Origin: Pedobacter sp. Bi126
GTDB taxonomy: Bacteria; Bacteroidota; Bacteroidia; Sphingobacteriales; Sphingobacteriaceae
Length of the DNA: 64,000 nucleotides
NCBI RefSeq assembly: GCF_918698245.1
Contig: NZ_CAKKMS010000004.1
Coordinates: 62,001-126,000 of the forward strand
Reading direction: 5' to 3'
Both the position numbers and the translations under genes were made by a program. The notes beneath the pieces were generated by a model. It had not been told where the DNA came from, did not search any database, and saw only the letters and a list, made by a program, of their open reading frames with translations. Of this stretch, positions 37,057 through 47,082 are shown piece after piece. Within the stretch, counting starts at the first letter, position 1, and each line of letters opens with the position of its first letter.

Positions 37057-39192
37057 ATGATGAATAAATATTGGCTTACCGTAACGGCTTGTACTTTGGC
37101 CATTACAGCAAATGCCCAGCAGAAGGCTTTAACCGTTAAAGATTATGAAAGGGCGGAAAGTTTTATGGGCTATAATACTGCAAAGTATATCGACAATGCC
37201 AGCGTGCAACCTAACTGGCTGGACGGCGATAAATTCTGGTACACGACTAAAACCAATGGTATTGAACAGACTTTTTTGGTAGATCCGGTAAAGAAAACAA
37301 AAACTTTAACTACCGATTATAAAAGCAGTGCAACGCCACCGCGTCGTGGAGCCAGCCGGAATGAAGTTCTATCTCCCGATGGGAAAAAAGCCATTTTAAT
37401 TAAAGATTATAACCTTTTTGTTAAAGAGGTAGCCACTGGAAAATTAACACAATTGACTAGTGATGGTATTAAAGATTATGGTTATGCTACCGATAATGCG
37501 GGATGGAAACATAGCGATGCACCAATTTTGCGCTGGTCGCCAGATTCGAAAAAGATAGCCACTTTTCAACAAGACCAAAGAAACTCAAAAGATATGTATC
37601 TGGTAACCACGAATGTGGGTGCGCCAATATTAAAAGCCTGGAAATATCCTTTACCTGGCGATAAACAGATTGCAACCATTAGAAGAGTTGTGATTGATGT
37701 TGAAAACGCAAAGATGGTTTCGTTAAACATCCCTGCAGATCAACACCGCGCTACCTTAAGCGATGATATTTCGAGCAGTGGTACTTTTGATGATATCGAT
37801 TGGAAAGCCGATGGCACTGAAGTGGCATTTTTGTCTACCTCCCGCGATCATAAAAATGAAAAATTCCGTATTGCCAATACCACAACTGGGGCCGTTCGCG
37901 AAGTTTTCGAAGAAACGGTAAAAACACAGTACGAATCTGGTCAGGGAACCATCAACTGGCGTTACCTTCCAGCATCTAAAGAGATTATCTGGTATTCGGA
38001 AAGAGATAACTGGGGCCATTTATATTTATATGATGCTACCAACGGAAAATTGAAGAACCAGATTACCAAAGGCGATTTCGTGGTTACCCGTTTAGTTAAA
38101 GTAGACGAAAAAACACGCACGCTTTACTTCATGGCTAACGGCCGGGAAAAAGGCAATCCTTATTTTAGTCATTTATACAAAATCGGTTTCGACGGAAAAA
38201 ATTTAGCATTGTTAACCCCTGAAGAAGGTAACCATCAGGTGGTATTTTCTCCAACGTTCGAATATTTTGTAGACACTTATTCGCAGCCAGATGTACCAGC
38301 CGTTACGGTTTTAAGAAGTATCAGCAGTAAACTGATCAACACCTTAGAGAAAACAGATGTATCCAGGTTAACTGCTACAGGCTGGAAAGCACCTGTCCCG
38401 GTTTCTGTTAAAGCCAAAGATGGTAAAACCGATATCTACGGACTGGTTTTCACACCAACAAAAATGGATGCAGGGCAGAAATATCCGGTAATTGATTATA
38501 TTTATCCAGGTCCTCAGGGCGGTAGCGTAGGTAGTTGGTCTTTCGCTGCTTCACGGGGTGATAATCAGGCTTTGGCCGAGCTGGGCTTTATCGTTGTGGT
38601 AATAGAAGGAACCAGTAATCCAGACCGCTCTAAAAGTTTTCATGATATGAGCTATGGCAATATGGCTGAGAATACTTTGCCTGATCAGATTGCGGCTATC
38701 AGGCAGCTCGCTGCTAAATATCCCATTGATACGACAAAAGTAGGTATCTGGGGGCATTCGGGCGGAGGTTTTGCGACTGCTGCGGCCATGTTCCGTTATC
38801 CGGATTTCTTTAAAGTAGGAATTTCCGAATCAGGTAATCATGATAACAGAAACTACGAGGACGATTGGGGCGAACGTTACAATGGTTTAGTAGAAAATGC
38901 TGATTATGAAGCACAGGCCAACCAGAACTATGCTAAAAACCTAAAGGGAAAACTGATGTTGGTTCATGGTATGATGGATGATAATGTACCGCCTTACAAC
39001 ACGCTATTAGTAGTGGAGGCATTAGAAAAAGCAAATAAATCTTTCGATCTGGTTATTTTTCCAAATAGTGCACATGGCTATGGCGAATACTCACCTTATA
39101 TGACGCGTCGCCGTTGGGATTACTTTGTACAGCATCTTTTAGGAGCAGAACCACCTAAAGACTATCAAATGAAAGGTCCTTCAGCAAGATAA
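37057..39192 (+). CDS. S9 family dipeptidyl peptidase
   Basis: A 711-aa prolyl-oligopeptidase-family protease (DPP IV-like) with a signal peptide (MMNKYWLTVTACTLAITANAQ). An eight-bladed beta-propeller (about 60-480; PILRWSPDSKKIATFQQDQR, DDIDWKADGTEVAFL) precedes the alpha/beta-hydrolase domain. The catalytic Ser is S568 in GIWGHSGGGFATAA; DDNVPPYN contains the Asp and SAHGYGE the His. The enzyme removes dipeptides, often Xaa-Pro, in the periplasm. Monocistronic, with a good terminator. Confidence 0.93.
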   Translation: MMNKYWLTVTACTLAITANAQQKALTVKDYERAESFMGYNTAKYIDNASVQPNWLDGDKFWYTTKTNGIEQTFLVDPVKKTKTLTTDYKSSATPPRRGASRNEVLSPDGKKAILIKDYNLFVKEVATGKLTQLTSDGIKDYGYATDNAGWKHSDAPILRWSPDSKKIATFQQDQRNSKDMYLVTTNVGAPILKAWKYPLPGDKQIATIRRVVIDVENAKMVSLNIPADQHRATLSDDISSSGTFDDIDWKADGTEVAFLSTSRDHKNEKFRIANTTTGAVREVFEETVKTQYESGQGTINWRYLPASKEIIWYSERDNWGHLYLYDATNGKLKNQITKGDFVVTRLVKVDEKTRTLYFMANGREKGNPYFSHLYKIGFDGKNLALLTPEEGNHQVVFSPTFEYFVDTYSQPDVPAVTVLRSISSKLINTLEKTDVSRLTATGWKAPVPVSVKAKDGKTDIYGLVFTPTKMDAGQKYPVIDYIYPGPQGGSVGSWSFAASRGDNQALAELGFIVVVIEGTSNPDRSKSFHDMSYGNMAENTLPDQIAAIRQLAAKYPIDTTKVGIWGHSGGGFATAAAMFRYPDFFKVGISESGNHDNRNYEDDWGERYNGLVENADYEAQANQNYAKNLKGKLMLVHGMMDDNVPPYNTLLVVEALEKANKSFDLVIFPNSAHGYGEYSPYMTRRRWDYFVQHLLGAEPPKDYQMKGPSAR

Positions 39193-39198
39193 TTTTTT

Positions 39199-39237
39199 TT
39201 GAGGCTGTATGTATAACTACATATAGCCTCAATGTTT
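39199..39237 (+). terminator. Terminator of the S9 peptidase gene
   Basis: The arms TTGAGGCTGTATGT (39199-39212) and ACATATAGCCTCAA (39219-39232) pair with one G-T, followed by TGTTTTAAC. Right after the stop codon. Confidence 0.75.
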
Positions 39238-39730
39238 TAACATCACCCAGATCCGCTCTCCATTAAAATAGATTCTTCAGTTATGTTTTGTGAAACAGAA
39301 TTTCTGAAATATATCCACCACCTTTTTAAAGATCCATTTATAATTTAAATGCACGAGTAGAGAGGTTACTTAAATCTCCTCGATCAGGCCAATTGGCCAA
39401 TACCCTCCTTTCTTAACTATCGACTAAGCTTTTTGATCAGCTATTTCTTGAGTTGTAGTTTTTGTGGGTTTCAACAGTTATATCTTTTAACTGTTATTCC
39501 GGCTTAAAACAGGCGTCATGTCGCAATCCTTATATCAGTTCTTTCGGCCCATAACGGATACATTGGGCAATTTATCGCTATAAATAATTTCAAATTTTAT
39601 GGTTTTGTATGATTTATAGCTTATATTCATACTATAAAGTCAATATTGCGCGTAGGTTTAACTATTTGCTGTTGACGATTAATCATTACATTAACCTAGT
39701 GCTAAACTAAATGACAGTAGCTTTGGAGCC
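39238..39730. other. Intergenic region, nothing recognised
   Basis: About 490 nt of AT-rich sequence with no supported gene, tRNA or strong hairpin. It separates the S9 peptidase from a doubtful small frame and the SusC gene. Confidence 0.5.
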
Positions 39731-40129
39731 ATGATATGGACCGGGCTTATTGTATCAAAAATTATGGAACAACCTGAACTGTTCATCATTTTATATCCTC
39801 CATTCTCTGTCATTACCGGCCAGCTGCGGCCCGTATTCAAAAATATAATATATACAAAAACAAAAATACCAGCCTGGCAGAAAGATGCCGTAGTTTATTG
39901 CCTTAACAAGATAAGTTTTAAAGGCCATCGAAATCGTGTTGACAATTACCAAAATATGCTTGCTGAGTCCTATTTGCCCATAAATTGGGACAGATATGAG
40001 CTAAAAATAGCTTATTGTTTTGTTGTCATAAATGTCGGGAACGATCCCAGAAATTTTGAATTGCCCAATCCAGAGCGGGCATTTACCAATGGAGCCATTC
40101 ATTGGCGCCAGTCATCAATTGCAGTGTAA
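39731..40129 (+). CDS. Doubtful hypothetical protein
   Basis: A 132-aa open frame (alternative start MEQPELFIILYPPFSVITGQ at 39764). No signal peptide, domain or homologous motif is recognised. Composition is protein-like (balanced, some aromatic clusters), but it has no promoter, no operon partner and no clear ribosome-binding site, and lies in an otherwise gene-free stretch before susC. It may be a remnant or a chance frame. Confidence 0.25.
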   Translation: MIWTGLIVSKIMEQPELFIILYPPFSVITGQLRPVFKNIIYTKTKIPAWQKDAVVYCLNKISFKGHRNRVDNYQNMLAESYLPINWDRYELKIAYCFVVINVGNDPRNFELPNPERAFTNGAIHWRQSSIAV

Positions 40130-40236
40130 TCAAGTAAATATCAACATAAAACCGAAAACCATGAAAAAGACTCCGCCCTAAATTCCAGTATAAATCTCTT
40201 AAAAGCCTAATTTCTAACCAATTATAATAAATCACT

Positions 40237-43200
40237 ATGAACATCATTTTACCAGGCAATTGGTCTGTTTTGTCTTTGAAACAGAAATTGTATTCACTAA
40301 ACAAACTCATCAGTTTAAGTTTCTTAATACTTTTATCCAGTACGGCAGCCTTTGCCCAGATCACTGTAAAAGGTATTATATACGATACCGATAAAACGCC
40401 TTTAGCCGGCGCAACCTTGCAGATAACGGGTACAAACACCAAAACACAAAGCGACGCAGAGGGTAAGTACCAAATCACTGCCCCAAACGGAACAAGCCGG
40501 CTAACAGTAAGCTTTGTAGGTTACGAGTCGCAAACGGTAAGTATCAACAATCAAACCCTGCTTAACATTACTTTAAGTTCGCTCAATAACCTTGAAGCTG
40601 TTGTGGTTATCGGTTATGCATCTGTTAGAAAAAATGATTTAACAGGTGCCGCAACAACCGTATCGGCCAAAGATTTTAATAAAGGCCCGTTAAATGCGCC
40701 AGATCAATTGATACAGGGTAAAGTTGCGGGTGTACAAATGATCAATAACAGTGGGCAACCGGGTGGTGCCTCTACCGTTCGGATAAGGGGTAATTCTGCC
40801 ATTACCGGAACAGGGCAGCCCCTTTATGTAGTAGATGGGGTAGCACTTGACGGAAGATCGGCCAGGCCATCAACAAGCGCCGGTATCGGTACAGCGCCCG
40901 ATGGCAATCCTTTAAACTTTATCAATCCGGCCGATATCGAGTCGATGGAGATATTGAAAGATGCATCGGCTACGGCAATTTATGGTTCGCGTGCTGCTTA
41001 TGGTGTTGTTTTGATTACCACTAAAAGAGGCAAATCTGGAGAAACCAAAATTGATGTAAGCGCCTCGGCAGGTATAAGCAATATTGCTAAAAAAGTTGAT
41101 GTTTTAACGGGCGATGAGTACCGTGCAGCATTATCGAAATATAACCTTAACACAGGTAACTTCGGTACCAGTGTTGATGCATTGGATGCGATTACCAGAA
41201 CTGCGTACAACCAAAATTACTCAGTTGGCATAAGCGGTGGCACCAACGGCAATACCTTCCGCGCTTCACTCGGTTATCAAGACCAGCAGGGGATTATCAA
41301 AACAACCGATTTTAAAAAATACAGTGCAGCCTTTAACGGTAATTTCAAATTTTTGGAAAGTAAAAAGCTGGGACTAGACATTAACATGATCAGCAACCAG
41401 TACCTGGAAAGTGTAGCCCCAATTACTACTGATGCAGGTTTCACGGGAAGTTTAATTTCTCAGGCACTATCGTGGAACCCCACACAGTCTTTTTATAATC
41501 CCGATGGAAGTTTATTTATCGATTACGGTTCTACCACCATCAACCCTTTGGCAGCCTTGGCCGCAAATAACGATAAATCGAAAGTTTCGACGATTTTAGG
41601 AAGTGTTTCACCATACTATAAAATTACACCCTGGTTAGAATACCGCATGCTGGCCAGCGTTAATTACAGTACCGGTATCAGAAGAGCTTCTACCAGAAGT
41701 ACGTTAAATCTGCAGGGTATCCAGCCATCGGGAACTTTTCTGGGCGGATATGCCAGTTACTCCAATAACGAGCTGATTACCCAACAGTTTACTAATACCT
41801 TAAATTTCAACAAAGAGATTGTTTCTAAGTTAAATCTAAACGCAATCTTGGGTTATGAATATTCGAATTTTATCAACAAAGGCGCAACCAATACCGCAAC
41901 GGGTTTTGGCGATATAGCCGCTGATTATACAGATGCTTTTCAAACAACATCGCCCGCTAACCGTACGTTTTCTACTTTCAACAACCCTACAACAGAGTTA
42001 CAGTCATATTTTGCAAGAGCAATTTTTAATTACGACAACAGGTATATTTTAACGGCTACCTTCAGGGCAGATGGTTCAACTAAATTTGGTAAATCGAACC
42101 GTTATGGTTACTTCCCTTCTTTTGCAGCAGCCTGGGATATTAGGAAAGAAAATTTCATGGCCAATACTGCATGGCTGGATCAGTTAAAATTACGGGTTGG
42201 TTATGGTAAAACTGGTAACCAGGATTTTCCATCCGGTTCTGCACAGCTCCGTTACGATTTTGGGAATGCAAATGGCTCACCAATCCTAACCCCAATCAAC
42301 AATGAAAATGCTGATTTAAAATGGCAATCGGATAAACAGACCAATATTGGGATTGACTTTGGACTGTTTAAAAGCAGGCTAACAGGATCAATAGATTATT
42401 TCAATAAAACAACCAACGATTTACTGTTTCCACAGATCTCATTCTCTCCTGCAGTTGGAGGCAATGTGCCTACCTGGGTAAATTTACCGGGCCAGATTAT
42501 CAATAAGGGCTTAGAATTAACCTTAAACGGTATACTGATCGATAAAGACAACTTCACATGGAGCTTAGGCGGTAATGCTACTTTTATCAACAATAAAGTG
42601 CAGAACATCACTAGCATTATTAAAACGGGTTCGTTGAACGGACAAGGTTTGAGTGGTGTAACTACTGAGGTGATCCAAAACGGTTTGCCTTTGTTTGCGA
42701 TGGTTACCCGCCAATATAATGGCTTAGATGCAAACGGATTTTCGATTTATACCGATGATGGTTTTACCACTTATTATGTAGGCAACCCCAATCCGAAAGT
42801 GATTTTGGGACTGAGTACAAACCTGAGGTATAAAAAGTTCTCACTAACAGCAAACTTTAATGGTTCATTTGGTCAGGATATTTACAACAATACCGCAAAC
42901 TCAGTATTGGCGATATCTAATTTGGGCGCGCAAAGAAATATTTCTGCTGCCTTGGTTAACCAGCCGATTACCGAATCGCTTGCCAATCCAATTGCGGCTT
43001 CATCGAGATATATCGAAAAGGGCGATTACCTAAAACTGGCCAATGCAACCCTCAATTACAACATTGGCAATATTGGTAAAACAATCAAATCGCTAAATAT
43101 TTATGTTAACGGACAAAATCTATTCGTGATTACCAAATACACAGGTTTTGATCCTGAAGTGAATGTGAACAAAGGTATAAGCGGGGTTCCTTCGGCAGGT

Positions 43201-43263
43201 ATAGATTATACGGCTTATCCAACGGCCAGGACTTTCAATTTTGGTGTTAACTTTTCTCTTTAA
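40237..43263 (+). CDS. SusC/RagA TonB-linked outer-membrane protein
   Basis: A 1008-aa TonB-dependent transporter that imports oligomers captured by its SusD partner. Signal peptide to about residue 40 (...LLSSTAAFAQ), CarboxypepD_reg domain (ITVKGIIYDTDKTPLAGATL, about 42-125), plug domain with the SusC signatures GKVAGVQMINNSGQPGGAST, then RIRGNSAITGTGQPLYVVDG, then ADIESMEILKDASATAIYGS, then the beta-barrel ending YPTARTFNFGVNFSL. No extracytoplasmic sigma/anti-sigma pair or glycoside hydrolase is adjacent, so the substrate cannot be predicted. SusD follows 18 nt downstream. Confidence 0.95.
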   Translation: MNIILPGNWSVLSLKQKLYSLNKLISLSFLILLSSTAAFAQITVKGIIYDTDKTPLAGATLQITGTNTKTQSDAEGKYQITAPNGTSRLTVSFVGYESQTVSINNQTLLNITLSSLNNLEAVVVIGYASVRKNDLTGAATTVSAKDFNKGPLNAPDQLIQGKVAGVQMINNSGQPGGASTVRIRGNSAITGTGQPLYVVDGVALDGRSARPSTSAGIGTAPDGNPLNFINPADIESMEILKDASATAIYGSRAAYGVVLITTKRGKSGETKIDVSASAGISNIAKKVDVLTGDEYRAALSKYNLNTGNFGTSVDALDAITRTAYNQNYSVGISGGTNGNTFRASLGYQDQQGIIKTTDFKKYSAAFNGNFKFLESKKLGLDINMISNQYLESVAPITTDAGFTGSLISQALSWNPTQSFYNPDGSLFIDYGSTTINPLAALAANNDKSKVSTILGSVSPYYKITPWLEYRMLASVNYSTGIRRASTRSTLNLQGIQPSGTFLGGYASYSNNELITQQFTNTLNFNKEIVSKLNLNAILGYEYSNFINKGATNTATGFGDIAADYTDAFQTTSPANRTFSTFNNPTTELQSYFARAIFNYDNRYILTATFRADGSTKFGKSNRYGYFPSFAAAWDIRKENFMANTAWLDQLKLRVGYGKTGNQDFPSGSAQLRYDFGNANGSPILTPINNENADLKWQSDKQTNIGIDFGLFKSRLTGSIDYFNKTTNDLLFPQISFSPAVGGNVPTWVNLPGQIINKGLELTLNGILIDKDNFTWSLGGNATFINNKVQNITSIIKTGSLNGQGLSGVTTEVIQNGLPLFAMVTRQYNGLDANGFSIYTDDGFTTYYVGNPNPKVILGLSTNLRYKKFSLTANFNGSFGQDIYNNTANSVLAISNLGAQRNISAALVNQPITESLANPIAASSRYIEKGDYLKLANATLNYNIGNIGKTIKSLNIYVNGQNLFVITKYTGFDPEVNVNKGISGVPSAGIDYTAYPTARTFNFGVNFSL

Positions 43264-43281
43264 GCTTTTAATTATAACAAC

Positions 43282-44787
43282 ATGAAAAATAAATATATTC
43301 TCGCTTTTGCGATGGCTGCCATGAGTTTTTCTGGCTGTACCAAGTTAGATGAGGGCCTGAATGGCCAGGTTGGCAGTGGAGCCGTATCATCGGGCAATGT
43401 TGCCGGCGTACTTGGCGCTACTTATGCTGCAATGATCGGCCCTTACCAGGCCCCATGGAACTGGTCTGCTTTACAGGAAGTAACATCAGATGAAATTATT
43501 GTGCCTACACGTGCAGGCGATTGGGACGATAACGGCGCCTGGCGTTCATTGCATTTGCATAAATGGGCTCCGGATCATAGCCGGATATCGGATGTTTTTA
43601 GGGATTTAAATAGTATCTCTTATGTAGCAACAAGTGTTTTAAATGCGGGGCCAACTGCTGATCAAGCCGCACAGGCCCGTTTTTTACGGGCATTTTCTCA
43701 ATTTTCTGTTTTGGATGGCTGGGGGCAGGTTCCGTACCGCGATCCCGGTGAAGGTGTTACCAAACCCTCGCGCGTGAGGAATGCAGCTGATGAAATTGCC
43801 TACCTCATTAGTGAGCTAAATGCAATTATTCCGAATTTACCAGACGGTCCGGCAAATGTTGCCAATAAGAATGCAGCCAGAACGCTTTTAATGAAAATTT
43901 ATCTCAATAAAGGCGCTTTCTTAAATCGCAGCGCGCCAACTTTCGATGCTGCAGACATGGCTAAAGTAATTTCTCTTGCCGATGAAATAGGCGCAGGAGG
44001 TTACGTATTAACGCCAAACTATTTTGATAATTTTTCGCCAACGAATCATCTTTCGAAAGAGAATATTTTTACCGCTCAAAATATAGGTGGTGTAAATGGC
44101 AGCGACTTAGATGGTCAGTGGAAATGTACCACACATTATAACCAAGATCCAAGTGGTTATAACGGTTTCTGTACCTTATCCAACTTCTATTCAAAATTTG
44201 AAGCAACTGACAAAAGAAGAGGCGGGCCTTATGCCGGCCAGACTGAAGTTGCTGGTGTTCGGGTGGGGTTTTTGGTTGGTCAACAAGTAAATGGGAAAGG
44301 AGAGTCTTTAAAAGATAGAAAAGGTAATCCTTTAGCCTTTACACCCGAGGTAAGCATTGTAGAAAGAGACCCGAACCATTTGGAAGTGGCGGGTATCCGG
44401 GTGATCAAATATCCGATTGATTATGCCAATTCAGGATCTAAAAAGCCTGATAATGATTGGGTTTATTTCCGCTATGCGGATGTGTTATTAATGAAAGCCG
44501 AAGCACAGTTAAGAACCGCGCAACCTGCTGCAGCATTGACTATTGTGAATTCGATCAGAACGGTAAGGGGGGCTTCCATTCTGCCTGGCTTAACATTGGA
44601 TATTTTATTGGATGAACGTGGCCGTGAACTGTACTGGGAAAGTTTTAGAAGACAGGATCTAATCCGTTTTGGGAAATTCCTGGCCGCTTGGCAGGAGAAA
44701 CCTGCTAGTGAGGCAAAATACCTGCTTTTCCCGATTCCAGAAAATCAAATCGGTAATCCAAATCTAACACAAAACCCCGGATATTAA
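43282..44787 (+). CDS. SusD/RagB-like nutrient-binding lipoprotein
   Basis: A 501-aa lipoprotein (lipobox FSGC at about residues 16-19, after MKNKYILAFAMAAMS) that caps the SusC channel. The family's TPR-like helices and the C-terminal blocks RGRELYWESFRRQDLIRFGKF (key part GRELYWESFRRQDLIRFG) and FPIPENQIGNPNLTQNPGY (key part PIPENQI) are canonical. Co-transcribed with susC and followed by a terminator. Substrate unknown. Confidence 0.94.
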   Translation: MKNKYILAFAMAAMSFSGCTKLDEGLNGQVGSGAVSSGNVAGVLGATYAAMIGPYQAPWNWSALQEVTSDEIIVPTRAGDWDDNGAWRSLHLHKWAPDHSRISDVFRDLNSISYVATSVLNAGPTADQAAQARFLRAFSQFSVLDGWGQVPYRDPGEGVTKPSRVRNAADEIAYLISELNAIIPNLPDGPANVANKNAARTLLMKIYLNKGAFLNRSAPTFDAADMAKVISLADEIGAGGYVLTPNYFDNFSPTNHLSKENIFTAQNIGGVNGSDLDGQWKCTTHYNQDPSGYNGFCTLSNFYSKFEATDKRRGGPYAGQTEVAGVRVGFLVGQQVNGKGESLKDRKGNPLAFTPEVSIVERDPNHLEVAGIRVIKYPIDYANSGSKKPDNDWVYFRYADVLLMKAEAQLRTAQPAAALTIVNSIRTVRGASILPGLTLDILLDERGRELYWESFRRQDLIRFGKFLAAWQEKPASEAKYLLFPIPENQIGNPNLTQNPGY

Positions 44788-44801
44788 CATTTAGTAGTTA
44801 T

Positions 44802-44858
44802 AAAAAGAGGCTGTACCGCTAATGGACTAACAATTTCCATTCGGTTCAGTCTTTTTTA
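44802..44858 (+). terminator. Terminator of the SusCD operon
   Basis: Long imperfect stem (AAAAAGAGGCTGTACCG..., about 44802-44826) against (...CGGTTCAGTC, 44836-44851), followed by TTTTTTATTTTT. Located 20 nt after the SusD stop. Confidence 0.7.
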
Positions 44859-44938
44859 TTTTTAAAGAAATGTATCCGATTTTATAGTTCCCAAACAAAG
44901 ACTACCTTACAACCGTTTTATTAAAAAGTATCAAATTC

Positions 44939-45610
44939 ATGGGAAAAGCCAGAGATCAGAATAATGTAATCATAACCGGTGCCACAGGAATGGTTGGCGA
45001 AGGGGTGTTAATGCAGTGCCTAAACTGCCCTGAAATTGATACTGTTTTAGTGATTAACCGCAAGCCATGTGGTTATAGCCATCCAAAGCTTAAGGAGATT
45101 ATCCATCCCGATTTTTTCGATTTTTCGCCGATTGAAGAACAACTTTCAGGTTATAATGCCTGTTTCTTTTGTTTGGGGATTACTTCAGTAGGTGTTGATA
45201 ATGCTACCTATTACAAAATGACTTATACGCTAACCATGCATGTTGCAGAAACGTTAAGTAAGCTAAATGAGGGGATGACTTTTTGTTATGTTTCTGGCGG
45301 GGGAACCAATGAAAATGGACGGTTGAAATGGGCACAGGTGAAAGGTAAAACAGAGCGTGATTTAATGAGATTGCCTTTCGGGCAGGTGTTTAATTTTCGC
45401 CCGGGTTTTATTAAGCCGCTACCAGAACAGAAGTACGCGCACAAATTTTATAAATATATTAATTGGTTATTTCCGATTGGAAGGGCCGTTTATCCAGGCG
45501 GGTTTTGCACCATGGCCGAACTGGGCAATGCCATGATTAGTACTTTAAGCCATAATGGCGAGCGGAGGATTTTAGAAGGAAAAGACATTATTGCCCTATC
45601 AAAAGAATAA
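44939..45610 (+). CDS. NAD(P)-binding Rossmann protein (epimerase-like)
   Basis: A 223-aa short-chain dehydrogenase/atypical epimerase. The dinucleotide-binding motif is VIITGATGMVGEGVL (GxxGxxG) near residues 10-25. The following pattern (CFFCLGITSVGVDNATYYKM, CYVSGGGTNENGRLKWAQVK, then the Tyr-free YxxxK-like 'KGKTERDLM') suggests a nucleotide-binding or redox-sensing relative rather than a classical epimerase. No partner gene. Substrate unknown. Confidence 0.75.
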   Translation: MGKARDQNNVIITGATGMVGEGVLMQCLNCPEIDTVLVINRKPCGYSHPKLKEIIHPDFFDFSPIEEQLSGYNACFFCLGITSVGVDNATYYKMTYTLTMHVAETLSKLNEGMTFCYVSGGGTNENGRLKWAQVKGKTERDLMRLPFGQVFNFRPGFIKPLPEQKYAHKFYKYINWLFPIGRAVYPGGFCTMAELGNAMISTLSHNGERRILEGKDIIALSKE

Positions 45611-45640
45611 GCCCGGGTGCTACAATGAGTTCCCGGGCTT
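45609..45640 (+). terminator. Hairpin after the epimerase-like gene
   Basis: Perfect 9-bp arms AAGCCCGGG (45609-45617) and CCCGGGCTT (45632-45640). The left arm includes the stop codon's last bases. The T-run after it is weak. Confidence 0.55.
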
Positions 45641-45697
45641 GTTAATTATCAGCTCCTTATAGACCAGTTTAGGTTTGTTTAGTTGTTTTTCGTAAAT

Positions 45698-46456
45698 TTA
45701 ATATAATGCTGCAACAGCATTTTTATCTTTTGTTGATAATACAGTGGCACCTGATCCACATTGGCCGCCATTCATAAGAGATAAGGCATCTGTTCCGGTA
45801 ACACCAGGAACATTTGTAGCTGTAGATTCGCCCTGAGCTGACCAATTTGTATGACGTAAGGAAATATTATGACCAAATTCATGGCATATTGTTCTTGCAC
45901 GTTGCGCAAATGAATTGCCTGCAATATAGTTTTTATTGATTCTAACCAAAGCACCTGCACTTCCGCCAGATGGGAATTGCCCTGAGCCACAAACACCATT
46001 TCCTAAATTTTCATCTTTTATCAGGATGTCATAAGGGGCTGTAGTTACGGTGCTGAAGCGCAAAGTGGAATTTGGAACAGCGTTCCATTGCGCAATAGCA
46101 CTATTGATCTCGCTGCTCATAGAAGTCATAGACGGATCTACAAAAATTCTAATGTTTAGCTTTTTAGTGCTGTTTACAATGCTTCCAGTATAATACTGTT
46201 CCGTTTTAGCTCCTGCGCCATAAGCAGGGATTTCCATGTTTTTAGGGAATGTAATATCTTCTTCTACGATAAATTCATTTCCATTATCAACAATACTTGT
46301 TGCAGGGAAGCCCAGGTCTTTAATGTACTGCAAAACTTTGTCTGAATTTTTTACTGTTTCTTGAGGCTCAGTAATCGATTCCTGATTTTTTTTACAGGCT
46401 GCAATTACCACTGCCACCATGGCAACGATGGCAATCTTTTTTAGATTATTTTTCAT
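45698..46456 (-). CDS. M57-like metalloprotease lipoprotein
   Basis: A 252-aa zinc metalloprotease of the dual-action HEIGH / M57 type. Lipoprotein signal: MKNNLKKIAIVAMVAVVIAAC, Cys at 21. The zinc motif HEFGHNISLRH (HExxHxxxxxH) lies near residues 195-205, then WSAQGEST and the Met-turn-like ALSLMNGGQCG. Earlier, MTSMSSEINSAIAQWNAVPN is the helix that precedes the active site in the family. Probably cell-surface anchored. Its -7 element TACATTTG overlaps a palindrome (46497-46519), which implies regulation. Confidence 0.85.
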   Translation of the reverse strand: MKNNLKKIAIVAMVAVVIAACKKNQESITEPQETVKNSDKVLQYIKDLGFPATSIVDNGNEFIVEEDITFPKNMEIPAYGAGAKTEQYYTGSIVNSTKKLNIRIFVDPSMTSMSSEINSAIAQWNAVPNSTLRFSTVTTAPYDILIKDENLGNGVCGSGQFPSGGSAGALVRINKNYIAGNSFAQRARTICHEFGHNISLRHTNWSAQGESTATNVPGVTGTDALSLMNGGQCGSGATVLSTKDKNAVAALY

Positions 46457-46494
46457 GAAGTTTAAGTTAGTTAAGTCCTTTCGGAGCTGATAAA

Positions 46495-46519
46495 CAAATG
46501 TAACAGAACTTGTTACATT
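46495..46519 (-). promoter_or_regulatory. Promoter element with overlapping operator-like palindrome
   Basis: TACATTTG on the minus strand (46495-46502) matches TAnnTTTG, 38 nt before the metalloprotease ATG. The palindrome with 9-bp arms AATGTAACA (46497-46505) and TGTTACATT (46511-46519) shares its left half with it, so a bound regulator would block the promoter. Confidence 0.55.
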
Positions 46520-46764
46520 AATTTTGGCTGCAGGATAATTTTACACGAAAACTTAATTAATATGCTTTGTAATGTTTTAAAGTTATGTTTGTATTTGAAA
46601 ATTTACATCAACAATCTGTTTTATCGATAATATTTTAGTTAAATAAGAGTTGTCAAAGAAAAACAAGACTCATTCCATGTCGCTTACCAACCAAAAAAAA
46701 CATACTACCGGTTAATTCTTCTTACCTTGCCAAATTATGGCCAAAAAAGCCCAAATTTTATAAT
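46520..46764. other. Rest of the M57 to 105-aa gene spacer
   Basis: AT-rich sequence without a gene, tRNA or clear terminator. A weak -7-like TACCTTGC (46723-46730) is the best candidate for the downstream gene. Confidence 0.4.
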
Positions 46765-47082
46765 ATGCAAAATGAGAGTATAGCCTTACAGGCGAAAGTG
46801 TTTTTATATCATTTAAACAATGCCAACAACGAAAATGGTTTTCGGGCCAAAGAATCGTGGAAGTTCAGCCAGGTAAGTGAGCAGGGAAAGGCAGAAATAG
46901 AGCACGATTTCTTCCCTACGGTTTCTGTTCAGGTAGACCCAAAAAAGATACATGATTTTGCAGCAAGCGTATTATCGCAGCTTAAGGAACAACCTAAAAT
47001 TAATGTGCCAGATCTTAATGTTAGTATCCAAACCGGATCAGAATATTTTATTGCTTTTTCTCCTGACAGGATGATCAGGTAA
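46765..47082 (+). CDS. Hypothetical protein (105 aa)
   Basis: Soluble, no signal peptide or membrane segment, composition typical of a compact alpha/beta protein (FRAKESWKFSQVSEQGKAEI, KKIHDFAASVLSQLKEQPKI, EYFIAFSPDRMIR at the end). No family recognised. Monocistronic, with the DinB-like gene 135 nt downstream. Confidence 0.5.
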   Translation: MQNESIALQAKVFLYHLNNANNENGFRAKESWKFSQVSEQGKAEIEHDFFPTVSVQVDPKKIHDFAASVLSQLKEQPKINVPDLNVSIQTGSEYFIAFSPDRMIR

